From Clostridia bacterium (GTDB lineage: Bacteria > Bacillota > Clostridia > Oscillospirales > CAG-272): a stretch of DNA of 64,000 nt. Positions 49,759 through 58,582 of the stretch are shown here, piece by piece (position 1 is the first letter of the stretch; each line of letters opens with the position of its first letter). The notes under the pieces were generated by a model. The model was given only the letters and a program-made list of their open reading frames with translations. It ran no database searches and had not been told where the DNA came from. The stretch is taken from the NCBI GenBank assembly GCA_017537175.1, contig JAFYLH010000010.1, positions 96,201-160,200 on the forward strand. The letters run 5' to 3'. The position numbers and the translations under genes were made by a program.

Positions 49759-51009
49759 ATGAACATACATGATTATATAGTTGATATATGCAAGTCAACA
49801 AAAAAAGCAGCACCTGCGATTGCAAGAAAGGGCGAGGTTGAAAAGAACGCAATTCTTCTCGACATTGCAGATGCAATAGAGGCAAACGAGGCTGAAATTA
49901 TAAAGGCAAACGAGCTTGACCTTGAAGCGGCTGATAAAAACTGTGTTCCCAAGACCATGATGGACCGCCTGAAGCTCACACCCGAGCGCATCAAGGGTAT
50001 AGCGGATGCGGTAAGAGAAATAGTCGCTCTGCCCGACCCCATCGGCAAGGGCGAGGTATACACCAACCGTGACGGACTACAGATAAAGAAGGTAAGAGCT
50101 CCCCTCGGTGTTATCGCAATAATCTTTGAGGCAAGACCCAATGTTACGTACGATGCGGCGGCTCTCTGCTTAAAGACCTCAAACGCGGTACTGCTTCGCG
50201 GCGGTAAGGAGGCTATCAACTCTAACCGTTGTGCGGTTGCCATTATGCGTGACGTACTTAAAAAGCACGGAGTTGACGAGAATGCCATTACCCTTGTAGA
50301 CGATATCACCCGTGAGGGCACCACCGAGATTATGCAGATGAGAGAGTACGTAGACGTGCTTATCCCCCGTGGCTCCAAGGGTCTGATACAGAGTGTTGTT
50401 CAGAACTCAAAGATACCCTGTATCGAGACAGGCGCGGGTAACTGTCATACATACATTGAAGCTGATGCAGACTTTGATATGGCTGTTAAGGTTGCGGTAA
50501 ACGCAAAGGCACAGAGACCCTCTGTTTGTAACGCAATGGAGACTCTGTTGGTAAACGAAAGCATACTTGAGAGCTTTCTCCCTATGCTAGAGGAGGCAAT
50601 GAAGGCGGTCAACGTAGAGCTGCGTTGCTGTCCCAAGTGTATGGAGTATATTCGTGACTGTGTTCCCGCAACAGAAGAGGACTACGAAACAGAATATAAC
50701 GACTACATCCTTGCAGTAAAGGCTGTAGCCGACATAGACGAAGCGATAGAGCATATCAATCACTACGGCACGGGTCACAGCGAGGCTATCATAACATCAA
50801 GCCTTACCCTGTCGGATAAGTTCCAGCGTGAGATAGATGCGGCAGCGGTTTACGTTAACGCATCCACCCGATTCACCGACGGCGGTGTGTTCGGTCTTGG
50901 TGCGGAGATAGGAATCTCCACACAGAAGCTCCACGCAAGAGGTCCTATGGGACTTTATGAAATGACATCCACAAAATATCTTATAAACGGAAACGGACAG
51001 ACAAGATGA
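49759..51009 (+). CDS. proA: Glutamate-5-semialdehyde dehydrogenase (gamma-glutamyl phosphate reductase)
   Basis: A 416-residue NADPH-dependent aldehyde-dehydrogenase-fold enzyme, second step of proline synthesis. The catalytic Cys lies in RPSVCNAMETLL near residue 257, and the coenzyme region in LGVIAIIFEARPNVT near residue 117. The C-terminal FGLGAEIGISTQKLHARGPMG is highly diagnostic. The stop overlaps thiI (ATGA). Confidence 0.96.
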   Translation: MNIHDYIVDICKSTKKAAPAIARKGEVEKNAILLDIADAIEANEAEIIKANELDLEAADKNCVPKTMMDRLKLTPERIKGIADAVREIVALPDPIGKGEVYTNRDGLQIKKVRAPLGVIAIIFEARPNVTYDAAALCLKTSNAVLLRGGKEAINSNRCAVAIMRDVLKKHGVDENAITLVDDITREGTTEIMQMREYVDVLIPRGSKGLIQSVVQNSKIPCIETGAGNCHTYIEADADFDMAVKVAVNAKAQRPSVCNAMETLLVNESILESFLPMLEEAMKAVNVELRCCPKCMEYIRDCVPATEEDYETEYNDYILAVKAVADIDEAIEHINHYGTGHSEAIITSSLTLSDKFQREIDAAAVYVNASTRFTDGGVFGLGAEIGISTQKLHARGPMGLYEMTSTKYLINGNGQTR

Positions 51010-52187
51010 TAGAAGTAATACTTTGTAAATACGGTGAAATTATATTAAAGGGTGCAAACAAGAGCTGGTTTGAGGGTATCCTCATCCGTGACCTTCGTAA
51101 GCGTCTTGCAAGATTCGGTGACTTTGAGGTTAGATACAACCAGTCTATCGTATACGTTGAGCCTCAGAACGAGGATTGCGACATGGACGGCGCATTTGAG
51201 GAGGCAAAGAGAGCATTCGGCTTTGCATCCATATCCCGTGCCGCAGTTGTAGAAAAGGATATGGAAAAGATCTGTGAGTGTGCAAAGGAATATCTGCCTC
51301 AGCACCTCTTTGGTAAGAGAACATTCAAGGTTGAGGGTAAGCGCTCGGACAAACGTTTCCCCCTTACCTCTCCCCAGATCTCGGCAGAGGTTGGCGGTGC
51401 CATCCTTGAGGCTATGGGCGGCAAGATCAAGGTCAACGTTAATAACCCCGACGTAACCGTCAGAGTTGAGATACGTAACGACCTTGCATATATCAACTCA
51501 GGTAGTCACCGTGGTGCAGGCGGTATGCCTATCGGCACCAACGGCAAGGGACTTCTGCTCCTTTCGGGCGGTATAGACAGCCCCGTTGCAGGCTATATGA
51601 TAGCAAAGCGCGGCGTTATAGTTGAGGCTCTTCACTTTGAGAGCTTCCCCTACACAAGCGAGAGAGCAAGAGAAAAGGTGCTTGAGCTTGCCGAGCTTGT
51701 TGCAAAGCACACAGGCAGAATGAGAGTTCATATCATCTCCCTTACCAAGATCCAGGAGGAGCTTGTAAAGCATTGCGAGGAGGACTACTTCACCCTTCTG
51801 CTCCGCCGCTTTATGATGAAGCTTGCTACAAGAGTAGCAAAGGAAAAATACTGTAACGCTCTTATCACAGGCGAGAGCCTCGGTCAGGTGGCAAGCCAGA
51901 CAATGAAGGCGCTGGCGGTTACCGATGCGGTAACAGACCTCCCTGTTTTCCGTCCCTGTATCGGTATGGATAAGGAGGATATCGTATCCATCGCAAGAAA
52001 GATAGACACCTATGAAACATCAATTCTTCCCTACGAGGATTGCTGTACCGTGTTTACTCCCAAGCACCCCAGAACTCAGCCCGAGATCGAAAAGGTTGAG
52101 GCGCAGGAAAAGAACCTCGACGTAGATGCACTGCTCGAGGATGCGTATGCTTCCCTTGTTACCCACGATATAAGAGTTTATTGCTAA
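51006..52187 (+). CDS. thiI: tRNA 4-thiouridine synthetase ThiI (no rhodanese domain)
   Basis: A 393-residue enzyme that adenylates and thiolates U8 of tRNA. The N-terminal ferredoxin-like and THUMP domains (residues 1-165) are followed by a PP-loop ATPase with LLLSGGIDSPVAGYM near residue 185. A conserved Cys region CCTVFTPKHP lies near residue 345. It ends before the rhodanese-like domain of the E. coli protein, as usual in Gram-positives, where the sulfur donor is a dedicated cysteine desulfurase. It is coupled to proA by ATGA. Confidence 0.94.
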   Translation: MIEVILCKYGEIILKGANKSWFEGILIRDLRKRLARFGDFEVRYNQSIVYVEPQNEDCDMDGAFEEAKRAFGFASISRAAVVEKDMEKICECAKEYLPQHLFGKRTFKVEGKRSDKRFPLTSPQISAEVGGAILEAMGGKIKVNVNNPDVTVRVEIRNDLAYINSGSHRGAGGMPIGTNGKGLLLLSGGIDSPVAGYMIAKRGVIVEALHFESFPYTSERAREKVLELAELVAKHTGRMRVHIISLTKIQEELVKHCEEDYFTLLLRRFMMKLATRVAKEKYCNALITGESLGQVASQTMKALAVTDAVTDLPVFRPCIGMDKEDIVSIARKIDTYETSILPYEDCCTVFTPKHPRTQPEIEKVEAQEKNLDVDALLEDAYASLVTHDIRVYC

Positions 52188-52202
52188 ATCAGAAATAAAA
52201 AT

Positions 52203-52232
52203 AGCCATTCGGTTACCGGTTACCGAATGGCT
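52203..52232 (+). terminator. Terminator after thiI
   Basis: An 11-bp stem (52203-52213 with 52222-52232) with an eight-base loop, followed by a T-rich stretch. Confidence 0.75.
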
Positions 52233-52274
52233 TTCTGTTTATCTGTTAGATAAATTGGAATTTATACTTCTATT

Positions 52275-52706
52275 CTACTTAATAAACTCTATAAAATAAT
52301 AGTCATTAAAATCTTCAACTTGTTCTAATTCGTCAAAATTCAATGTAAATTCTCTATCCGATGTGAATACACTATCTTCACAATGAGTAATATAACAAAT
52401 AGGTTTATCACTATTCTCAATATGACTTGAAAATGTCAAATTTCTATTTTCAAATTCTTCATTTAGTTCTTTTATTGACATTTTTGTTTTTACTACTAAA
52501 ACCACACGGTATGTTGAATAATCTCCATTTCCACCGGAATCACCTATTCCACTTTTCATTGCAATTCTTTCAATATTTTCTGGTAATGCAAAATTAGAAA
52601 CTTCTTTTTCAAATCCTTTTAAACCTGTATTAAAATACATCCACATACCAATTAATACTATGCCAACTATAAATAATACCATAAGAATTAACTTTTTCTT
52701 TTTCAT
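52275..52706 (-). CDS. Unknown small membrane-anchored protein, AT-rich
   Basis: A 143-residue protein with a basic start (KKKKL) and one hydrophobic helix near residues 6-25, likely a membrane anchor, followed by an acidic extracellular domain that I do not recognise. The gene is much more AT-rich than its neighbours, which suggests recent acquisition or weak constraint. The ATG at 52706 has only a weak ribosome site; an upstream TTG is an alternative. The promoter TTGAAA-17-TATAAT lies at 52748-52776. Confidence 0.65.
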   Translation of the reverse strand: MKKKKLILMVLFIVGIVLIGMWMYFNTGLKGFEKEVSNFALPENIERIAMKSGIGDSGGNGDYSTYRVVLVVKTKMSIKELNEEFENRNLTFSSHIENSDKPICYITHCEDSVFTSDREFTLNFDELEQVEDFNDYYFIEFIK

Positions 52707-52747
52707 AAACAAAACTCACTTTCAAATTCAAGTTTATCAGCAAATTT

Positions 52748-52776
52748 ATTATACCATACGTATGCGATTTTTTCAA
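52748..52776 (-). promoter_or_regulatory. Promoter of the AT-rich orphan gene
   Basis: On the minus strand TTGAAA (52771-52776) is 17 bases from TATAAT (52748-52753). Confidence 0.65.
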
Positions 52777-52783
52777 CCATGCT

Positions 52784-52811
52784 AAAAAGAAGGTCTTGCG
52801 ACCTTCTTTTT
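52784..52811. terminator. Terminator after the SLH phosphoesterase gene
   Basis: A 12-bp stem (52784-52795 with 52800-52811) with a TTGC loop and long A/T flanks. Confidence 0.85.
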
Positions 52812-52815
52812 TGCG

Positions 52816-55473
52816 TTATTTTAATTCGAGGTATTTTAAAAGCAGAACACAGGCCTCGGCTCTGGTGGCGTTGTCACGGGGTGCAAGCTTATCACCTCTG
52901 CCGACTATAAGCTCTGTTTCAAGCGCCCATACCATTGCATCCTTCGCCCAAGGCGAAACCTTTGCGGCATCGCTGAAGGAATCAAAGCTTGCGTTTGCCT
53001 CAGGAGAGCTTTGCATCCTGTAGAGCATGGAAACAAGCTGTTCGCGGGTGATGTTTTGGTTGGGATAGGTGCCGTCAGACACTCCCGATTCTATTGCCCA
53101 GGCTTGGTATTCGCTATACCAAAGCACATCCCCCTTGTCGGCACTTGATCCTGCAATTCTTGCAAGCACCGCCCAGGCCATGGCTCTGGTCATTGTGCCG
53201 TTGGGTGAGAACTTGTCCTCGCTTGTTCCTACAAACAGCCCCTTGTTATAGGCATTGTAAATGCTGTCATAGTACCAGTGTGCCCCCTTTACATCGTCAA
53301 AGGGAAGGGTCTTTGCTACAGCCTTATGGCTGAAGGTCATTTCGTGGAGTGCAAAAAGTATATCGTCTGAATATAATCCCTCCTGATAAATTTCTACCGC
53401 AATAACATTTCCGCTTTCCTTTAAGTTAAGTGCAGAAATGACCTCGGGATCATCTATTACTATATTGTAGTATGCACCGTTTTTGATGTAAATTCCCTTA
53501 TGCGCACCGGCGCAGTAGCCTGAGTAAAAGCCCTCAGGAAGCTGACTGCCTACCGTTGTAAGCTCAACTCCGTTTATAAAGATGCTTGCCGCATCGTCTA
53601 TAGTCATTTCAAGGACTATGCGTTCTATGTTTGCAGGATCCTTTACGTCAAAGCAGGTACGGAAGAAGAAGTTTGGAACGTTATCTCCTTCCTCGTCACT
53701 ACCTACGGGATAGTATTGACCGAGGAGTGTTTCGGGGATGATGCCGTGATGATCGCCAAGCTCGCCGTTGATGGCACCAAAAGGCCCCTTTGCCTCCTTC
53801 CAGCCTGTGGTATCAAAGTCTGCCTGCGCCCACGCATGCCCTCCGTTGACATAGATATCATCAAGAGTTCCGTCATCGAGATATGTCCAGAGGTTGTCAG
53901 AGTCCACCCGACCGTCAACAACGTAGGGTATAAAGCTTGCCTTCTTTTCGGCTTTGTTGCCTTGGGCATCGGTAACGCTGTAGGTAATAACAGATTCTCT
54001 TGTGGGGTCAAGGCTGCCGCTTACCTTGATTTTGTCGGTGAGGTCGCCGTACTTTATGTCATAAGCACGGGTGTTGTAGAGCAGATCCACATCCTCTCCG
54101 GCATAATAATATGCCTTTTCGGGTACGGTAAGCGTAGGAGCAGCAATGTCCTCCTCTGTATCACGGCGGATAACGAAAAAGTCTGCAATGTCGTTTACGT
54201 CACTTGTGGGGGTGGCGCGATGTACGGTAAAGGTAAGAGAATCGGGAGTTACGTCCACCTTGGTAATATAGGGGATATACTCCTGCTTTAAGAAGGCAGC
54301 ATAGTCCACCTCACCCTTGTTCATTTCATCAAAGGAAATGCCTGCGGCGGGATTTTGCGTTATGTAACATATATCTCCTTCGCCCTTGAGGGTATAGCTT
54401 CCGTAGGGATCGTCACCTACCGGAGTGTAAAGCTCGGGGTCATCGATTACGGTAGCACCGTTGATCATATAGGTTCTGGTATAGATATGATCGTGTCCCA
54501 TAAGTACCGCGTCAACACCCATTTCCGAGAATTTTACTCCGTATGCCTCACGACGTCTTTTCAATGAGTCTGAAGAAGATTCGCCTCCCGGGTAGAAGGT
54601 GTCGTGGAAAGAAACTATGGTCCAGAGAGGTTCACCGTAGGTGGCGGTGTACTCTGCGATCACGTTTTCCATATAGGGCACGTGGAGGTTGATATCGTGG
54701 TTGTTCAGATTGAGATTGATAAAGAGGACTCCGTCATGTGCGACCCAATAGTTACCGCCCTGTTCACCTGCATCGGTCAGGCTATCACGATAAACGTCGG
54801 TATAGGTAAAGTATTCGCTGTAAAGGGGATCGCCGTCATCGTGATTGCCAAGGACACCCATAATAGGCATAGTGCGAAGCACGTCAGGCTTTATAAATCC
54901 CTCGTACTCGGAACGGCTGTTGCAGAAATTTACGTGATCGCCTAAGGTCAGCATAAACTCAATATCATCACCGAACCAGTTGCGAACGTGGTTAAGTGTG
55001 ACATCCCAGTTATAGACCTCATACTCGGAGTGTATCTGGGGGTCGCCTGCAGCAACAAAGGAGAAGCAGTTATCGCCAAAGCTGCCTGTAGAAAGCGTGT
55101 AGAGCTTTGACCAGCCAATGGTATCGCTGCCCACACGGTAGAGATAATCGGTATCAGACTCAAGGTCTGTGATCACTGCGCGGCATACGCCGTTTTTCTT
55201 TGGAGCGGCAGAATAAAAACAGCTTGCGGGCATTTTCCCGTCCTTCACATCAGAGGCCTTTGCCCACTGCACCCCCTCTGCCCCCGCATCCTTGGAATGC
55301 CAGGTCAGATTATAGCTTTTTTCATCCCTGCCTACGTTGACTATGACGTCTTCGCCCTTTGCTCCCTTGGAGTCAAGAAGGGATGCGGCAGACACTGCCG
55401 TCGGCAGAAGCATGGAAAAAATCAGCACGAACACCGTAAGGTATAAAAATGCGTTTTTCTTTGTTAAGCTCAT
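52816..55473 (-). CDS. Secreted SLH-anchored metallophosphoesterase (purple-acid-phosphatase-like)
   Basis: An 885-residue surface enzyme. A signal peptide (cleavage near AVSA) is followed by a fibronectin-III-like domain and a metallophosphatase domain. That domain has GDPQ near residue 140, LTLGDHVNF, GNHDDGD, SFHDTFY and MGHDHIYTR in order. Next come an Ig-like region with AYYYAGEDVDLLYNTRA, a beta-sandwich-like domain of about 180 residues, and three C-terminal SLH modules (about residues 700-885). The fibronectin-plus-phosphatase pairing is that of purple acid phosphatases. It may release phosphate from organic phosphates at the cell surface. Promoter at 55512-55540. Confidence 0.88.
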   Translation of the reverse strand: MSLTKKNAFLYLTVFVLIFSMLLPTAVSAASLLDSKGAKGEDVIVNVGRDEKSYNLTWHSKDAGAEGVQWAKASDVKDGKMPASCFYSAAPKKNGVCRAVITDLESDTDYLYRVGSDTIGWSKLYTLSTGSFGDNCFSFVAAGDPQIHSEYEVYNWDVTLNHVRNWFGDDIEFMLTLGDHVNFCNSRSEYEGFIKPDVLRTMPIMGVLGNHDDGDPLYSEYFTYTDVYRDSLTDAGEQGGNYWVAHDGVLFINLNLNNHDINLHVPYMENVIAEYTATYGEPLWTIVSFHDTFYPGGESSSDSLKRRREAYGVKFSEMGVDAVLMGHDHIYTRTYMINGATVIDDPELYTPVGDDPYGSYTLKGEGDICYITQNPAAGISFDEMNKGEVDYAAFLKQEYIPYITKVDVTPDSLTFTVHRATPTSDVNDIADFFVIRRDTEEDIAAPTLTVPEKAYYYAGEDVDLLYNTRAYDIKYGDLTDKIKVSGSLDPTRESVITYSVTDAQGNKAEKKASFIPYVVDGRVDSDNLWTYLDDGTLDDIYVNGGHAWAQADFDTTGWKEAKGPFGAINGELGDHHGIIPETLLGQYYPVGSDEEGDNVPNFFFRTCFDVKDPANIERIVLEMTIDDAASIFINGVELTTVGSQLPEGFYSGYCAGAHKGIYIKNGAYYNIVIDDPEVISALNLKESGNVIAVEIYQEGLYSDDILFALHEMTFSHKAVAKTLPFDDVKGAHWYYDSIYNAYNKGLFVGTSEDKFSPNGTMTRAMAWAVLARIAGSSADKGDVLWYSEYQAWAIESGVSDGTYPNQNITREQLVSMLYRMQSSPEANASFDSFSDAAKVSPWAKDAMVWALETELIVGRGDKLAPRDNATRAEACVLLLKYLELK

Positions 55474-55511
55474 GATCCTTCTCCTGTTCGGATAAATGAT
55501 TTGCTGATTTA

Positions 55512-55540
55512 AGTATACAATCTTTCCTCGGCTTTGTCAA
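55512..55540 (-). promoter_or_regulatory. Promoter of the SLH phosphoesterase gene
   Basis: On the minus strand TTGACA (55535-55540) is 17 bases from TATACT (55512-55517). Confidence 0.75.
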
Positions 55541-55570
55541 TGTAAAAGAAATTTTCTACGTCTTTGCGTA

Positions 55571-55599
55571 TTGCAAAATTTACGGATCCGGTATATAAT
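55571..55599 (+). promoter_or_regulatory. Promoter of the nucleotidyltransferase gene
   Basis: TTGCAA (55571-55576) is 17 bases from TATAAT (55594-55599). Confidence 0.65.
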
Positions 55600-55623
55600 G
55601 AAATCAACTAAGATACAAGAAAC

Positions 55624-56385
55624 ATGGAATTAAAAATGCGTAATATCATACTTGAAAAGCTTAAAGAAATAGAAGAAAAAGAGAATATCCGTATATTGCA
55701 TTGTATAGAATCGGGTAGCCGTGCCTGGGGATTCGCCTCTCCCGACAGTGATTATGACGTAAGATTCATCTATGTAAGAAAACCCGAGTTTTATCTTAAA
55801 TTAGAAAAAACAAGAGATGTAATAGAATGGCAGTTAGATGACACCCTCGATATTAACGGTTGGGATATTCAAAAAGCATTAAGATTGTTGCACAACTCTA
55901 ACCCCACACTTTTTGAATGGAATGCTTCACCTATTGTATACCGTACCACCGATGATTGGAAAAAGATAGCCGATACTATAGATAGTTACTTTATAAAAAA
56001 ATCAGGTCTTTACCATTATCTTAGCACAGCTAAATCCAACTACCGTGAATATCTCAAAGGTGAAACTGTACGTCTGAAAAAGTATTTTTATGTACTGAGA
56101 CCACTACTTGCCTGCAAATGGATTCTTGCAAAGCAAACACCCCCTCCAATGCTGTTCACAGATCTGATCGAGGAGTTTCTTGAAGATGAAATTCGCCCCT
56201 GTGTTGATGAACTGTTATACATCAAGATGAACACCCCCGAAGTAGGTGAGGGAAAACGAATCGACAAACTGAACGAATACCTTGATAATTCCATTGTCGA
56301 AATAGAAGAGATCATCAAAAGCTTACCCGAGGAAAATAAGGGCAGCTGGGATGATTTGAATAACATCTTCCTTTCACTGTTATAA
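55624..56385 (+). CDS. RlaP/YcgL-type predicted nucleotidyltransferase
   Basis: A 253-residue protein with the DNA-polymerase-beta-superfamily motif GSRAWGFASPDSDYDVRF near residue 31, combining the GS and D-x-D elements that bind nucleotide and metal. A helical C-terminal region follows. The sequence resembles the PF10127 group (RlaP), whose members sit near RNA repair ligases in some bacteria; no ligase or kinase lies next to it here. The first ATG (55624) has no clear ribosome site, while the ATG at 55636 has GGAAT in range, so the true start may be four codons later. Confidence 0.8.
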   Translation: MELKMRNIILEKLKEIEEKENIRILHCIESGSRAWGFASPDSDYDVRFIYVRKPEFYLKLEKTRDVIEWQLDDTLDINGWDIQKALRLLHNSNPTLFEWNASPIVYRTTDDWKKIADTIDSYFIKKSGLYHYLSTAKSNYREYLKGETVRLKKYFYVLRPLLACKWILAKQTPPPMLFTDLIEEFLEDEIRPCVDELLYIKMNTPEVGEGKRIDKLNEYLDNSIVEIEEIIKSLPEENKGSWDDLNNIFLSLL

Positions 56386-56393
56386 TAAAAATC

Positions 56394-56424
56394 AAGCCTT
56401 TTGACCGTTTTGGTCAAAAGGCTT
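56394..56424 (+). terminator. Terminator after the nucleotidyltransferase gene
   Basis: A 13-bp perfect stem (56394-56406 with 56412-56424) with a GTTTT loop. Confidence 0.85.
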
Positions 56425-56426
56425 CC

Positions 56427-56446
56427 TTAATTCCGCACTCCGCATT
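56427..56446. repeat. Short TTCCGCA-type heptamer repeat between terminators
   Basis: TTAATTCCGCACTCCGCATT contains imperfect heptamers of the same type as 58583-58610, placed between two convergent terminators. Confidence 0.55.
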
Positions 56447-56451
56447 AAAAA

Positions 56452-56476
56452 AACGGCTGACATAAAGTCAGCCGTT
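56452..56476 (-). terminator. Terminator after pckG
   Basis: A 10-bp stem (56452-56461 with 56467-56476) with an ATAAA loop, followed on the minus strand by a T run. Confidence 0.85.
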
Positions 56477-56487
56477 AATTTATTTAA

Positions 56488-58245
56488 TTAGCCAAGTCTT
56501 GCCTCAAGAGCAGCAAGCTCGTCGTAAAGCTCAGCAGGAACTCTCTCGCCGATCATAGCGTAGAACTCCTTGATGTTCTGGACGTCTTCCTTCCAGGAAT
56601 CAACGTCAACCTTGAGAAGCTCTTCGATAGTAGCCATATCGATATCGAGACCCTCGATGTTGATATCCTCTGCCTTAGGAACGAAACCGATAGCGGTCTC
56701 AACTGCGTCTACCTTGCCTTCGCATCTTGCGAGGATCCACATAAGAACACGCATATTATCACCGAATCCGGGCCAAATGAAATGACCTTCGTCATCGGTA
56801 CGGAACCAGTTAACGTGGAAGATCTTGGGAGCGTTGGGGATCTTGTGACCCATATCAAGCCAGTGCTTGAAGTAGTCACCCATATCGTAACCAACGAAGG
56901 GTCTCATAGCCATGGGGTCACGACGAACTACGCCAACTGCACCCGCAGCTGCTGCAGTAGTCTCGGAAGCCATGATGGAACCAACGAAGGTACCGTGCTG
57001 CCAGTTCTTGGACTGGTATACCAGGGGAGCAGTCTTTGCACGACGGCCGCCGAATACGATTGCAGAGATCGGAACACCTGCAGTAGAATCGAACTCGGAG
57101 GAGATGCAAGGACAGTTCTTAGCAAGAGCGGTAAATCTGGAGTTGGGATGAGCACCCTTCTCGCCGGACTCACAATCCCAAGTCTCGCCCTTCCAGTTCA
57201 TAGCGTTCTTGGGAGGATTCTTATCAAGGCCTTCCCACCAAACGGTGTTGTTGTCAAGGTTGTGTACAACGTTTGTGAAGATGGTGTCTCTCTTTGTAGT
57301 GAGAAGTGCGTTGGGGTTGGACTTCATGTTAGTACCGGGAGCAACACCGAAGAAGCCGTTCTCGGGGTTAACTGCCCAGAGTCTACCGTCCTTGCCAACT
57401 CTAAGCCATGCGATATCGTCGCCTACGCACCATACCTTATAGCCCTTCTTAGCGTAAACTTCGGGGGGAATAAGCATTGCGAGGTTGGTCTTACCGCAAG
57501 CGGAGGGGAATGCAGCACAGATGTACTTAACATCGCCGTCGGGACCCTCGATGCCGAGGATAAGCATATGCTCAGCCATCCAGCCCTCTTTTCTGCCGAG
57601 GTAGGATGCGATTCTGAGTGCGAAGCACTTCTTACCGAGAAGAACGTTTCCGCCGTAACCGGAGTTTACGGACCAGATAGTGTTGTCTTCGGGGAAGTGA
57701 ACGATATATCTGTTCTCTTCGTCAAGGTCAGCTCTTGCATGGAGACCCTTGATGAAGTCTGCGGAGTCACCGAGAGCTTCGATAACTTCCTTGCCTGCTC
57801 TTGTCATGATGAGCATGTTGAGTACAACGTAGATAGAGTCGGTAAGCTCAACACCGATCTTAGCAAAGTCGGAGCCTACAACGCCCATGGAGTAAGGAAT
57901 TACATACATGGTCTGACCCTTCATGGAGCCCTTGTAAAGCTTGGAGAGCTTGTCATAGCACTCCTGGGGATCCATCCAGTTGTTGATGTTACCTGCATCT
58001 TCCTTCTTGGAAGTACAGATGAAGGTTCTGTGCTCTACACGTGCAACGTCATTGATTGCAGTTCTGTGGAGATAACAGTTGGGAAGAAGCTCCTGATTGA
58101 GCTTGATCATTTCGCCGGTCTCGAATGCCTGGTCAAGAAGAGCAAGTCTCTGCTCCTCAGAGCCATCGATCCAAACAATGTTGTCGGGCTGTGTCATAGC
58201 TGCCATCTCATCGATCCAGCTAAGTACGTGCTTATTATTGGTCAT
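56488..58245 (-). CDS. pckG: Phosphoenolpyruvate carboxykinase (GTP)
   Basis: A 585-residue enzyme interconverting oxaloacetate and PEP with GTP/GDP. The kinase-1 loop AAFPSACGKTNLAMLIPPEV lies near residue 265 and contains the active Cys typical of the GTP class. Other class features are the length of about 600 and VGDDIAWLR shortly after the loop. In anaerobes it often fixes CO2 toward oxaloacetate for succinate. The start at 58245 follows AGGAGG; a longer in-frame ATG at 58275 lies upstream of that site. Codon choice is strongly biased, suggesting high expression. Confidence 0.95.
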   Translation of the reverse strand: MTNNKHVLSWIDEMAAMTQPDNIVWIDGSEEQRLALLDQAFETGEMIKLNQELLPNCYLHRTAINDVARVEHRTFICTSKKEDAGNINNWMDPQECYDKLSKLYKGSMKGQTMYVIPYSMGVVGSDFAKIGVELTDSIYVVLNMLIMTRAGKEVIEALGDSADFIKGLHARADLDEENRYIVHFPEDNTIWSVNSGYGGNVLLGKKCFALRIASYLGRKEGWMAEHMLILGIEGPDGDVKYICAAFPSACGKTNLAMLIPPEVYAKKGYKVWCVGDDIAWLRVGKDGRLWAVNPENGFFGVAPGTNMKSNPNALLTTKRDTIFTNVVHNLDNNTVWWEGLDKNPPKNAMNWKGETWDCESGEKGAHPNSRFTALAKNCPCISSEFDSTAGVPISAIVFGGRRAKTAPLVYQSKNWQHGTFVGSIMASETTAAAAGAVGVVRRDPMAMRPFVGYDMGDYFKHWLDMGHKIPNAPKIFHVNWFRTDDEGHFIWPGFGDNMRVLMWILARCEGKVDAVETAIGFVPKAEDINIEGLDIDMATIEELLKVDVDSWKEDVQNIKEFYAMIGERVPAELYDELAALEARLG

Positions 58246-58306
58246 AGGGATAATCCTCCTAACATAATTTTTCAAACTTAAAGATGGCTTTAGTCCAATC
58301 GCATTT

Positions 58307-58335
58307 ATTGTACCTTATTTTACGGCAAAAAGCAA
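58307..58335 (-). promoter_or_regulatory. Promoter of pckG
   Basis: On the minus strand TTGCTT (58330-58335) is 17 bases from TACAAT (58307-58312), leaving a leader of about 55 bases. Confidence 0.65.
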
Positions 58336-58551
58336 TACTAATATGTGAACACACGTCCCTTTTTACAAATTGTTAAATATTTAGCAGGCACCTGCGGTGA
58401 GCTATACTTCGCGTTTAGTTCAATTTACAATGGTTGTACTCACACGAGGGTGGGGAGTTTTAAAATTCAGACAAAACACATCCCTTCACCCTTCAATCGC
58501 ATGAAGTTAATTTCAGCCATCAAAATCACCCGAGGGTGACTATTTGATAAA

Positions 58552-58579
58552 AAGCCTTTCGACAAAAGTCGAAAGGCTT
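58552..58579 (-). terminator. Terminator after rsmA
   Basis: A 12-bp perfect stem (58552-58563 with 58568-58579) with an AAAA loop and a T run on the minus strand. Confidence 0.85.
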
Positions 58580-58582
58580 CCT

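Noticed and set aside
56782..58281. 499-codon plus-strand open frame opposite pckG
   Set aside because: pckG on the other strand is complete with full catalytic motifs; the opposite frame is a by-product of strong codon bias.
58345..58539. 64-codon plus-strand frame between pckG and rsmA
   Set aside because: There is no ribosome site and no recognisable protein features; kept only as part of an unexplained region.
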